DNA of 64,000 bases from Thermoplasmata archaeon (GCA_021806235.1 JAJZXU010000017.1:1-64000); one strand, 5' to 3'; counted from the stretch's first letter, positions 46,063 to 54,743 are shown. Numbers and translations: made by a program. Notes: generated by a model not told the origin, from the sequence alone.

Positions 46063-46323
46063 TTAAACTATATATGTCGTTTTATCCCTATCACTATTTT
46101 TATCTTTTGCAATTAGATTTGCCTCATCAAAATCAATATATGCAATTGAACTGATAGGTATTAACCTTAATTTATTTTTATTGCCATCATTTATCCTAAA
46201 AACCAGTGAGCCCTCTTCACCAAGTATTGCGTAGCCAATATATTCGCCCTCTGTTGTCATTGGTTTTCCGTCCCCATTTCCTGAAACAACTGTATATTTA
46301 GCTCCCTTTTTAATTTCTATCAT
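46063..46323 (-). CDS. Small conserved beta-rich archaeal protein
   Basis: 86 residues from the ATG at 46323 ('MIEIKKGAKYTVVSGNG'). The ORF is open to 46359, but a TATA-like 'GTTATATAC' sits where the longer N-terminus would be encoded, about 25 bases from the ATG at 46323. 'TTEGEYIGYAILGEEGSLVF' and 'RLIPISSIAYIDF' look like a small beta barrel with an Sm- or SH3-like pattern. I recognise the pattern as widespread in archaea but cannot name it. Confidence 0.6.
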   Translation of the reverse strand: MIEIKKGAKYTVVSGNGDGKPMTTEGEYIGYAILGEEGSLVFRINDGNKNKLRLIPISSIAYIDFDEANLIAKDKNSDRDKTTYIV

Positions 46324-46541
46324 GTCCATGCCATTATATCGCAGTTTTGTATATAACATTAATTATAACCGGCACTCTGAAAATAGAAACCGGTATAAAA
46401 TTTTTAAATTTTAATCCTGTTAACTGGAATTACTATTTAGCAGGAGAACTATGGGGGTTTCCACCAGTGGATATGATGGTTCACACTATTATAGATCATA
46501 TAAAATGAATTATTTTTAATATTAAATTATGATAACCTTAT

Positions 46542-47216
46542 ATGAAAATGCCAGATATATTCATATCCATTTATTTCAGGAATTTTAACGAAATGAAAAA
46601 TGCATTCGATAAAAATATTTTATCATTTCAAAATAAGTATGAAATCAGATATGATCTGTTCAGTGATAAAAGCGGGGAAAATTTAATAAAAATATTAAAT
46701 TTCTTAAATGAAAATAATGTATTGTATATATTCACATTCAGGTCAGATGATAATAATGAATTAATGGATATATACAGCATTGCAGTAAAAAACAATGCAC
46801 CGGTAATAGATATAGATATAAACTCATTTAATTATGATAGAAGTATTTTTAAAAACTCAAGGTTAATGATATCATATCACGGAAATAATGATGACGATAT
46901 TATAAAAATTCTTAATAGAATTACTGAAATAAAGCCTGATATATATAAGATAGCCCTAACATATACCAGCAATGAGAAATTTATCAGCGATTTAAATGAA
47001 GTATATAAATTTAAATCCATTCATAAAATAAATATGGCATTCGTTCCAATGGGTGAAAATAATAGCTTTTTAAGAGTTGTTTCCGGTGGCCTTGTTTCTG
47101 ATATATTATATGCAAAATATATTAAAAATACAGCTCCTGGACAGTTATCCATGGAAGATTATGATAACATATTTAAAATCTTTACAGTGCCCGGGGATAG
47201 AAAGTCTGAGAAATAG
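46542..47216 (+). CDS. aroD: 3-dehydroquinate dehydratase, type I
   Basis: Third step of the shikimate pathway. The 224-residue protein is a shortened TIM barrel. 'NVLYIFTFRSDDNNELMDIY' holds the substrate Arg, 'PDIYKIALTYTSNEKFISDL' the Schiff-base Lys (about residue 129), and 'LRVVSGGLVSDILYAKYIKN' followed by 'APGQLSMEDY' the Arg, Ser and Gln of the active site. Sequence is divergent but each motif is in order. It stands alone; no other aro genes are in the window. Confidence 0.82.
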   Translation: MKMPDIFISIYFRNFNEMKNAFDKNILSFQNKYEIRYDLFSDKSGENLIKILNFLNENNVLYIFTFRSDDNNELMDIYSIAVKNNAPVIDIDINSFNYDRSIFKNSRLMISYHGNNDDDIIKILNRITEIKPDIYKIALTYTSNEKFISDLNEVYKFKSIHKINMAFVPMGENNSFLRVVSGGLVSDILYAKYIKNTAPGQLSMEDYDNIFKIFTVPGDRKSEK

Positions 47217-47274
47217 CTTGTAGCATAGATATAAACAGCGGGTGATAATAAATTTATTGAACCACATACCTATA

Positions 47275-47901
47275 TCACAGAAATATCCTCATTATACCGG
47301 TAGTTATAAGTTCAATAGCTATTGCGGTAAGTAATAATCCCATTATTCTTGATATTACCATAGATCCAGTTTTACCGAGTTTTGCAAATATTTTTATTGA
47401 ATACTTTAGCAGGAAAAATGAAAGTGCGAGTATTACAATAGCGGCGGCAACAACTATAAGCCTGGATATAACCGTTATGTTTGTACTATTAAAATAAATA
47501 ATAGCCGTTGTTATTGCTCCAGGCCCGACGAGTAATGGTGTTCCTATGGGTGCTATTGCAATGGCCTCCCTTTCAGCCGAATCCTGTTGCTCTGCGGGAG
47601 TAATTTTAGTATTTGATGTTTTCCCCTGAAGCATGTCGAAACCGACCTTAAATAATAATGCACCACCGGCAATTTCAAAATCATATATGCTTATACCAAG
47701 CACATCAAATATGTAAACCCCAAGAAACATAAATCCAAAAAGCATACCTGAAGCCATGTATATACTTTTTCTTATAACATCCTTTCTTTCTTTTAAACTG
47801 TAACCATCCGTTAATGATATCAGAATTGGTACTGCACCTATTGGATTTATTATTGCGAATAGTGCTGCAAGAACAGTTACAAATAAAATTACAAGGCTCA
47901 T
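47275..47901 (-). CDS. MarC family integral membrane protein
   Basis: 208 residues, six membrane helices. 'FAIINPIGAVPILISLTDGY' is the MarC signature near the N-terminus, with 'AIAPIGTPLLVGPGAITTAI' in the middle. Members were once linked with multiple antibiotic resistance in bacteria, but this has been withdrawn; their true role is unknown. The gene is 54 bases downstream of the Lon-like ATPase on the same strand. Confidence 0.9.
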   Translation of the reverse strand: MSLVILFVTVLAALFAIINPIGAVPILISLTDGYSLKERKDVIRKSIYMASGMLFGFMFLGVYIFDVLGISIYDFEIAGGALLFKVGFDMLQGKTSNTKITPAEQQDSAEREAIAIAPIGTPLLVGPGAITTAIIYFNSTNITVISRLIVVAAAIVILALSFFLLKYSIKIFAKLGKTGSMVISRIMGLLLTAIAIELITTGIMRIFL

Positions 47902-47955
47902 TTAAATCAGTATAAATAACCATTATATTAACTTTTAAAAAAACAATAAAAATAT

Positions 47956-49437
47956 TTATTTATATGACCTGTCATCATTATAATTGTAATAGTTATAGTA
48001 CTCCCCCTTCTGTGATCCTGTTGATTCCTCACCCAGAGCATTGTGCATGCTGCCGTAATACTTCTTTATTTTTTCCTCTACAGGTACATATAATTCCAGT
48101 GCTTCCTTGACATCGTCCTTTTCTATCAGTTTATGATTTTTTTCAATTGCCATATCACCTGATGCCCTTATTAAGCCACCCAATTCCCTCAATCTCAGTG
48201 TCAGTGCATTATTTTTATGATTTTCTCTTGCTTTCCGTTTTCCTTCTTCTATTATAAGGTCTGTTGAATCTATCGTCATATGTGGAATTTTACCATCCAT
48301 GTTTATTTCCTGGGCTATAAACTGTAAATATTTTAACCTATTCTCCCTGTTGTCAGGCATTGAATCCTCCATTAGAATTTCATAACCGTTACCAACTATT
48401 CTAGATCTTAATGGGCTCAGTATATACTGTAAATCCTCTATATTGCATGCAGCTACCAGAATAAAATCGGTGGGTACATCATCAATTTTAACACTTGCAC
48501 CTGCGCTCTGTGGATTTCTTCCAACTATGGGAAATTTTCTTTCCTGCATTGCAGTTAATATAAATCTCTGTAAATTACCCAAATGTGTTATTTCATCTAT
48601 GAATAACACGCCTTCATGTGCCATATGTATTGACCCGGAGACAACCCTTTCATACGGTAATGTACCTAACTGTGGATGACCACCATATGGGTCATGCCTT
48701 ACATCGCCAAGAAGCTCTGTTTCACTGGCCCCTGTTGCAAGAACAAATGGATTTCTATCGATAGGTACTATTATTTTACTTGGGCTCTTCTTTTCAAGTT
48801 TTCTTCTTCTTTCAAGCGTTCTTTCATCCAAAACTCTTATTTTATCCCCATATTTTTCATACACAATTATTTCTTCCCTGTCACCAATTTTTCTTGTCTG
48901 TGTTACCCTGTCATTATTGTTGTTTATTCCAAAAGTAACTCCTATTACGTTAAAAACATCGTTGAATGGCCCCTGACCATTATTAACAACCTTGCTGTTG
49001 TTACAGTTGGGGCATATGTTATCAGTGGGTGGTGAATAAAATCCACAGTGCTGGCATTTATAACCAAGACGCTCGGCAACATTCTGCGGTGCATCCTTTG
49101 CATCTATTATTTCACCCTCTATTGAATTCATTTCATGCTTCTCTTTTTCTATTTCATCCAGTGTTTTTACCTCGATAAACGGCCTTTCTGGATAGGATGG
49201 GTTGTGTACAACTCTTATTTCCTCTTTTGGCCTCTCAATGTAAAACGACATTGCCTGTGCAATCATGGATTTTCCAACTCCCGGAGGACCTACAAGTAAT
49301 AGGTTCCTTCTCTGCCTGGATGCAATAAGTGCCAATCTTACGGCTTCATTCTGGCCTATAACCCTGTCAAGTGGATTTGTTGGTATTTTAATATATGATG
49401 TATCCGGGTATCTATCCACATTTATATATGTTCCCAT
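47956..49437 (-). CDS. Lon-like AAA+ ATPase without protease domain, with zinc ribbon
   Basis: 493 residues. Walker A 'LLVGPPGVGKSMIAQAM' (about 46-62), an inserted zinc ribbon 'YKCQHCGFYSPPTDNICPNC' (about 124-143), then 'SETELLGDVRHDPYGGHPQL', 'HMAHEGVLFIDEITHLGNLQ' (Walker B) and 'ILSPLRSRIVGNGYEIL', all of which closely resemble archaeal LonB. LonB has two membrane helices inserted in the AAA domain and a Ser/Lys protease domain at its end; both are absent, and the protein closes with a Tyr/Asn-rich tail. It overlaps the end of dnaG by 16 bases, so the two are made together. Confidence 0.85.
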   Translation of the reverse strand: MGTYINVDRYPDTSYIKIPTNPLDRVIGQNEAVRLALIASRQRRNLLLVGPPGVGKSMIAQAMSFYIERPKEEIRVVHNPSYPERPFIEVKTLDEIEKEKHEMNSIEGEIIDAKDAPQNVAERLGYKCQHCGFYSPPTDNICPNCNNSKVVNNGQGPFNDVFNVIGVTFGINNNNDRVTQTRKIGDREEIIVYEKYGDKIRVLDERTLERRRKLEKKSPSKIIVPIDRNPFVLATGASETELLGDVRHDPYGGHPQLGTLPYERVVSGSIHMAHEGVLFIDEITHLGNLQRFILTAMQERKFPIVGRNPQSAGASVKIDDVPTDFILVAACNIEDLQYILSPLRSRIVGNGYEILMEDSMPDNRENRLKYLQFIAQEINMDGKIPHMTIDSTDLIIEEGKRKARENHKNNALTLRLRELGGLIRASGDMAIEKNHKLIEKDDVKEALELYVPVEEKIKKYYGSMHNALGEESTGSQKGEYYNYYNYNDDRSYK

Positions 49438-50738
49438 GTAACCACCCTTATATCATCAGGTTTTTTTGTTATATGGCCCATTTTCATGCCGTAGATGCTT
49501 TTTATTCCCATACTGTATGATATATCTATAAATCTCTGGGATATAACACCACCAGTTATTATTACCACTCCGTTTTTAATGTTCTGCATTAATTCAGCTG
49601 CATCAGAAATGGGATATCTGACTATAGGATTGGAATTTTCATCATATATCTCCATGGTCTTGGTTTCATACAGTTCATTTAATTTGTTTCTTATGAATCT
49701 CGGGTCATTTGTATCCTTCAATTCCTCAATGGTTGATACCTGTGCTTCATTTTTATTAACTATTTCCTTTTTTTCATTGTTTCTCACATTTTTTTTATCC
49801 TCGATATTTCTGCCCTCACTGTTATCAGTTTTTTTCGTATTTTCAATTTTCACGTTTTCATTGTTTCTACTGGCGGTTTTTTCAGAAAATTCCTTCAATT
49901 CCTCTATCATTCCATGTGATTCTAAATACTGCTCAACAGGCGTTTTATATTTCAGTGCTTTAACTATCTGTTTGTATGTAAGTTCCTCAACCTCTGTTCC
50001 TGGGGGGGCTCTTGCTATAAAATCAACATCCGCAACCTGCAGCATTTCCTTTATTATCAGTTCTCCACCGTGGTCTCCATCAACAAATAAGGTTACAGTC
50101 CTTGATTTTGATAAGTCTTTTACTGCTTTGGGTACGCTTGTTCCCTGAACTGCTATGGTATTTTTTATTCCGTATTTCAGTAAATTTAAAATATCATTTC
50201 TTCCCTCAACAACTATTATTGAATCCGATGTACTTACCATAGGCCCTGCGGGTAAATGGTCCTCACCGTATGATATTATCTCCTTTTTCTCCACATCTTC
50301 TCTCACGGACTGTATTATACTCTCACTGAGGCTTTTTCCATTATTCCCCATGTTCTTATATAATTCTTCCGCTCTCTGTATTACCTTATCTCTCTTGTTT
50401 ACTCTTACATCCTCTATGTTCTCTATCTCAACCTTAGCCTTGCATGGTCCTATTCTATCTATTGTTTCAAGTGCAGCAGCAAGTATAGAGCTTTCTACCT
50501 GATCAAGCCCGGAAGGTATCAGGGCAAAACCATCTGTCCTACCTTTCTTTGTATCAATTTCTACCTCTATCCTACCTATTTTACCACTTTTCTGTAAATC
50601 CCTTAAATCTAATTCATCACCAAGTAAGCCCTCGGTCTGGCCAAATATGGCACCTACAATATCGGGTTTTTCCACGACACCGTCGGTGATTATTTTGGCT
50701 TTGATAAGATATTTTGTTATATTTGGATCGACATTCAT
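49422..50738 (-). CDS. dnaG: DnaG-like primase, archaeal type
   Basis: 438 residues. The TOPRIM domain sits at about 165-260 with 'SIIVVEGRNDILNLLKYGIK' and 'SRTVTLFVDGDHGGELIIKE' giving the catalytic Glu and Asp pair. The flanking segment 'AIFGQTEGLLGDELDLRDLQ' is typical. A Lys/Asn/Glu-rich linker (about 285-345) separates the C-terminal domain. Archaeal DnaG binds the exosome as well as priming RNA in vitro. I choose the ATG at 50738, six bases from GGTG; upstream start codons exist up to 50747. Confidence 0.93.
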   Translation of the reverse strand: MNVDPNITKYLIKAKIITDGVVEKPDIVGAIFGQTEGLLGDELDLRDLQKSGKIGRIEVEIDTKKGRTDGFALIPSGLDQVESSILAAALETIDRIGPCKAKVEIENIEDVRVNKRDKVIQRAEELYKNMGNNGKSLSESIIQSVREDVEKKEIISYGEDHLPAGPMVSTSDSIIVVEGRNDILNLLKYGIKNTIAVQGTSVPKAVKDLSKSRTVTLFVDGDHGGELIIKEMLQVADVDFIARAPPGTEVEELTYKQIVKALKYKTPVEQYLESHGMIEELKEFSEKTASRNNENVKIENTKKTDNSEGRNIEDKKNVRNNEKKEIVNKNEAQVSTIEELKDTNDPRFIRNKLNELYETKTMEIYDENSNPIVRYPISDAAELMQNIKNGVVIITGGVISQRFIDISYSMGIKSIYGMKMGHITKKPDDIRVVTWEHI

Positions 50739-50740
50739 CA

Positions 50741-51082
50741 TTATCACCGTTACTTTTATTAATTATTTCATGATAACTTACATTATCATATAATGTTATG
50801 TTTAAAATGTATATAACCTATTCGTTGCAACATATTCTATGTTACATTATATGAATAATTTAATTACTATATGTTTTTATATCTAATTCGGCATGTGGAA
50901 AATCCTATTTAGCAGGATAGTAAACGAAAGCGATAGAAAACATTTATAACTCAGTGGTATTCCATCTATCCTGATACACACATAACACTGGAAAATTCCA
51001 GTATACTGCCACTGAAAATATGAGAAAAATAGAATAGTTTTCCAGTACTTATAGATGCCCTAAAAAATGTGGTTATTTTATA
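50741..51082. other. 342-base gap with nested inverted repeats
   Basis: This stretch between dnaG and the cooC stop holds no ORF of note but is full of symmetry. 'CAGGATAG' (50913-50920) pairs with 'CTATCCTG' (50966-50973). 'CAGTGG' (50952-50957) pairs with 'CCACTG' (51009-51014) and encloses 'ACTGGAAAATTCCAGT' (50987-51002), itself near-palindromic. 'CTATTTAGCA' is shared with two other gaps in the window. It could be a structured RNA, a terminator system, or a degraded mobile element bordering the CODH genes. Confidence 0.5.
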
Positions 51083-51967
51083 TCAGGAACTTCCATAAAT
51101 CCTGTTTAGTAGTTTCCTAACGGCAGGAACTATTTTACTGTTGCTGGTTAATAATGATTTTACTGATGGATCCACAGTTCTTAGATTTTTATCAAAGGGA
51201 ATCTGGTCAACTGTAAATGGTATGCTGGAATCGATTTCGTCTATAAGGCTATCAATATCCTCCTTATTGCCTGCAACCCTGTTAAAAACAAGGTGAATGT
51301 TTTTTATTCCAAGATCCCATGCCAGTGTTACTGCACTTGCTGCGACCTGTATAGAGTTAAAAGATACCTCACTGACCACTATTGCATGACCGAAACCTCT
51401 TGCTATGGCCCTTCCAAAATGCTCCACTCCAGCTTCAGTATCCATAAGAATCCGTTCATCATTTCTGATCGATATGTGCCTCACCACAGATTCCAAAAGA
51501 TCGTTCTCAGGGCACAGACATCCTATTCCCGATTTGTGTAATGTTCCCATCACAAGTATGCTGATTTTATCGTTGATACCTATTCCAAATCTTTCTACAA
51601 CGTCGCTTACATCAGGATTAAGTGAGAGAAATTCACCCCATCCAGATCCGGGCCTGGCACCGGTTTTCTCCTCGATATAATCTGCCTGAACATTTAGGGG
51701 CACGATTTTCGCTGCAACTTTTCTGTCAAGTCCAAGAGCATACGGCAGGTTCATCTGTGGATCAGCATCAACATCCAGAACTTTATGTTTCTCTGCAATA
51801 AGATATGAGAGAATTGCAGTTATAGTAGTCTTGCCAGTTCCACCCTTTCCAGTAATTACAATCCTGTTTTCTGGATTGTTAATACCGGCTGATTCAGCTC
51901 CCATTACCAGATCCTTGACCCTGCTATCTCTTTCTTCCTCACCAGAGAGTATAAATTCTGAACACAT
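51083..51967 (-). CDS. cooC: CooC-type nickel-insertion ATPase for CODH
   Basis: 294 residues. A 38-residue N-terminal extension precedes the deviant Walker A 'VITGKGGTGKTTITAILSYL', followed by 'VLDVDADPQMNLPYALGL' (switch I) and 'DERILMDTEAGVEHFGRA' (Walker B/switch II). The metal-binding CXC, which receives Ni(II) or Zn(II) at the dimer interface, is 'KSGIGCLCPENDLL'. These are the features of MinD-like CooC proteins that load nickel into CooS. The ATG at 51967 follows a GGTGAT site; the ORF start at 51976 is a GTG inside that site. It starts ten bases after cooS. GC is above the local background. Confidence 0.94.
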   Translation of the reverse strand: MCSEFILSGEEERDSRVKDLVMGAESAGINNPENRIVITGKGGTGKTTITAILSYLIAEKHKVLDVDADPQMNLPYALGLDRKVAAKIVPLNVQADYIEEKTGARPGSGWGEFLSLNPDVSDVVERFGIGINDKISILVMGTLHKSGIGCLCPENDLLESVVRHISIRNDERILMDTEAGVEHFGRAIARGFGHAIVVSEVSFNSIQVAASAVTLAWDLGIKNIHLVFNRVAGNKEDIDSLIDEIDSSIPFTVDQIPFDKNLRTVDPSVKSLLTSNSKIVPAVRKLLNRIYGSS

Positions 51968-51977
51968 TTTTATCACC

Positions 51978-53936
51978 CTATGTAGGAAGCCCGAGGGCTT
52001 TTCTTTTTTCCTTTATTATCGCTACCATTTCTTTAGCTGCCTTTTCCGGATCCATCTCGCTAAAAGCCTCGGCTCCGGTAAGATCCTTCAGGCTTTCCGA
52101 GAGAATCCCCTTAACCTGTTTTCCACCTTCTATATGTAGTTCTGGAGCAGTATGAAGTGGAAGTCCTATGGATAGGGCCCATGTTCCAATAGCCACGGCC
52201 TTTTCTGTAATAAGCTCGGGAGCCGATGCAACTACAGGCAGGGCAGAAACATCAACATCCAGTTTTTCTGAAATATTCTTTACCAGAACCCCTATTCTTG
52301 AATTATCCACACAGGAACCCATATGAAGGGTTGGAGGAAGAGAACTCATACCGGCAACACCACCAAGTTCTTTTAGTGTTTCCCTTAATCCATTGCCCAT
52401 CTCAAATTCATCTATCCTCGCAGGGTTCATGAAACCTTCCTGAGCCGATATATGTGCAATACATCCAGTAACCAGAACCAGTATATTGTTCTTGAAAAGT
52501 TCTCTAATTAGCCTCTCAGTATAAAGTTCCCTGCGTAGTTTTGGATTTGGGCAACCCACAATGCCAACTATACCGTATATGTCGCCTTTTACGATTTTGT
52601 CAATCAATGGTTTCAGTGGATCCTCATTATTTACTTTAGCAAGCAGTTTGGTTATAGCCTCCACTGAAAATCCACCAACCACTGGTTCAACCTGTTTAGA
52701 TAACAGTACACGGGATGGATCACGTTTTACGTAAGCTTTAAGGGCTTCCCTTACAATCTGTTCCGCCACCTCATCAGCACGTTCCGGCGAATACTCTATA
52801 TGCAGTGCTCCAGGGATCTTGACATATGGAATTGTTGTAATAAGCTTTGTATGATAGCATGACGCAACCTCACCAAGAACTGGCCATATACACTGGAAGT
52901 CCACAACCATTGCATCAAGCGCCCCTGTTGCAATTGCAAGTTCTGCCTGCATTTCGTTGGCTGCCATGGGTACACCGTGTCGCATTAGAACCTCATTTCC
53001 ACTGCAGCACACACCAACAAGATTGAGTCCCCTCGCGCCCAGTTTCTTTGCCTCATCATCAAGGCGTTCTGCCCATTCAACAACCTTCTCAGCCACCAGT
53101 GGATTATGTCCGTGTATGGCCAGATTAACATAATCTTCCTTCAAAACTCCAATATTTGCAGTTGAATTTACAACTTCAGGGGTTCCAAATAGAATATCGG
53201 ATAACTCTGTACTTGGGGTAAGACCTGAATACCCATCAAGAATTCCCATTCTAATATCTGCAAGGAGAATATTACTTACCTCCGCATCATTTCCCATGCT
53301 GGTTCTATGAAGGGCATTCATTATAAATGACCACGAATTGGATGGAATAATATTTAGATTCTTCCAGTGAAGATAGCTTGATGAGGGTGCGTATCCCTTT
53401 ACCCAGACCATAGGCTCATGGTCAGCCTTACTGAAATCAGCAATTGTTACATCTGCTATTTCATTTGCTATTTGTTTATCTGTCTTTCCCTCAACTTCAA
53501 TTCCCAGATTTGATGCAACACTTAATAACTTAGTCTTATCCTTTATTTCATAACCCTTTATCTTATTAGTGGCTACAAGCTTCAATGTCTCTGCTATTTC
53601 AAATGCATGTTCTGCATGCGATGCGGTTCCACCAACAGTCTCACGGAGCAGATTCCTTGCAACTATAGTATCGGCTGTGGCCCCACAGACCCCCCTTGAA
53701 GCACCCCTGTTGAATCTTGCACTGGTAATCCTGCATGGACCCATGTAACAGATTCTACAGCAAACACCCCACTCGCCGAACCAGCACGAGGGATCCTGTT
53801 TTGACAACCTTTCGAAGGAAGATGTGCCTGTATCATCCATAATTTTATGAACCAGATCAATGGACGGTTTTGTGGCTGTTGATGATCCAAATCTTCCAAG
53901 TTTTAAATCAAATTTTTGTTCGTTTTCTTTTTGCAT
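51978..53936 (-). CDS. cooS: Ni,Fe carbon monoxide dehydrogenase catalytic subunit
   Basis: 652 residues; interconverts CO and CO2. B and D cluster Cys: 'DPSCWFGEWGVCCRICYMG', 'PCRITSARFN' and 'SRGVCGA'. C cluster: His in 'NLAIHGHNP' (about 277), Cys in 'GVCCSGNEVLM', 'DFQCIWPVLG', 'IVGCPNPKLR', 'LVTGCIAHISAQEG' and 'LHMGSCVDNSR'. Acid-base residues are in 'GGTASHAEHAFEIAETL' and 'ELITEKAVAIGTWAL'. Nothing essential is lacking. No CooF ferredoxin, hydrogenase or acetyl-CoA synthase genes are nearby, only cooC. GC is about 48 percent in one line counted, well above the genes around. The protein is cytoplasmic with no signal peptide. Confidence 0.96.
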   Translation of the reverse strand: MQKENEQKFDLKLGRFGSSTATKPSIDLVHKIMDDTGTSSFERLSKQDPSCWFGEWGVCCRICYMGPCRITSARFNRGASRGVCGATADTIVARNLLRETVGGTASHAEHAFEIAETLKLVATNKIKGYEIKDKTKLLSVASNLGIEVEGKTDKQIANEIADVTIADFSKADHEPMVWVKGYAPSSSYLHWKNLNIIPSNSWSFIMNALHRTSMGNDAEVSNILLADIRMGILDGYSGLTPSTELSDILFGTPEVVNSTANIGVLKEDYVNLAIHGHNPLVAEKVVEWAERLDDEAKKLGARGLNLVGVCCSGNEVLMRHGVPMAANEMQAELAIATGALDAMVVDFQCIWPVLGEVASCYHTKLITTIPYVKIPGALHIEYSPERADEVAEQIVREALKAYVKRDPSRVLLSKQVEPVVGGFSVEAITKLLAKVNNEDPLKPLIDKIVKGDIYGIVGIVGCPNPKLRRELYTERLIRELFKNNILVLVTGCIAHISAQEGFMNPARIDEFEMGNGLRETLKELGGVAGMSSLPPTLHMGSCVDNSRIGVLVKNISEKLDVDVSALPVVASAPELITEKAVAIGTWALSIGLPLHTAPELHIEGGKQVKGILSESLKDLTGAEAFSEMDPEKAAKEMVAIIKEKRKALGLPT

Positions 53937-53949
53937 ACTTAATTAATCT

Positions 53950-53962
53950 TAAAATATATATC
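53950..53962 (-). promoter_or_regulatory. TATA element of the cooS-cooC operon
   Basis: On the minus strand 'GATATATATTTTA' lies 15-27 bases before the cooS ATG at 53936. The short distance implies a leaderless or nearly leaderless transcript. No inverted repeat is seen between it and the start codon. Confidence 0.45.
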
Positions 53963-54017
53963 AAACTTATTATTAGCATGAATATATTAGAATGAATTTA
54001 CAATATTAATATACAGG

Positions 54018-54458
54018 ATGATGAGCATAAGTATTCATAGAAAAATCAGGAAGATATATGTGGAGGGTGCAATGGAGAATTATAACAAACATTATCCTGA
54101 TCTGGCAATGTTTAGCCTGTATCGGTCTTTAGAACTTTATTTAAGGTGTATGCTGATCTATGAGAATTCTCCACATACGCATAATTTAAGGTGCGGATTA
54201 GATGTTTTAGAGTCCTATAGGCATGTGCCTGTTTTTGAGATGAAAAATCGTCCGTTAGTGCAGGGTAATTCACATATATTTACAGCACAGTCCATTGTAT
54301 ATCCTTTTTTCTTCGAATATACTATTATACAAACAGACTTTATCTATTGTTATATTGAACTTAATGTCACTTTTTATAACTTCATGGAATTTTTTGAAAC
54401 GGTATATTGTAACATGGGGTGTAAAATTATATTTTTTCAAATTAATTTCATCGACTAA
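54018..54458 (+). pseudogene. HEPN-like ORF, probably truncated
   Basis: The first 70 residues look like a HEPN domain: 'ENYNKHYPDLAMFSLYRSLE' and 'LYLRCMLIYENSPHTHNLRC' fit the helix pair and the final HxL segment seen in these proteins. After about residue 85 the ORF enters the last part of the oppositely oriented thpR gene, and the translation there is low-complexity and rich in Phe, Ile and Tyr, so it is not a natural protein. The gene therefore appears cut off at its 3' end. HEPN proteins are often RNases in toxin-antitoxin pairs; no MNT antitoxin partner is present. Confidence 0.5.
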
Positions 54459-54743
54459 TTTCTTATAAATATTATTTACATATTCGCTATCTACGCTAAA
54501 ATATAAAATACGGGCATGTTTATCATCTGGAAATCCATGTATGCCATTTATGGTTATCTCTGATTTTTTTATATCCAGTGAATTTATTTTTGAACATATG
54601 TAGTTTGAATATGATTCGTCAATTTCACCGAGAAAATAATACGTAATATGCAGCAATGCCCTATCAGTTTTTTTACCGTCATAATTTATGGAATTATAAA
54701 TATTCTCATCTATATTTAACGGAGAACCAAGAAAGCATCTCAT
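54270..54743 (-). CDS. thpR: RNA 2',3'-cyclic phosphodiesterase (ThpR/LigT)
   Basis: 157 residues with the two HxT/S catalytic motifs: 'ALLHITYYFLGEID' (about 28-41) and 'FTPHVTIYRFKKFH' (about 108-121). The start 'MRCFLGSPLN' and the order of strands fit the 2H phosphoesterase fold. It opens 2',3'-cyclic phosphates in RNA. Slightly short (family about 175-190). It overlaps the tail of the HEPN-like ORF. Confidence 0.87.
   Translation of the reverse strand: MRCFLGSPLNIDENIYNSINYDGKKTDRALLHITYYFLGEIDESYSNYICSKINSLDIKKSEITINGIHGFPDDKHARILYFSVDSEYVNNIYKKLVDEINLKKYNFTPHVTIYRFKKFHEVIKSDIKFNITIDKVCLYNSIFEEKRIYNGLCCKYM

Noticed and set aside
49495-50148. 217-aa plus-strand ORF opposite dnaG
   Set aside because: A shadow frame rich in Ser and Phe, arising from antisense of Glu/Lys-rich codons; DnaG on the other strand is certain.
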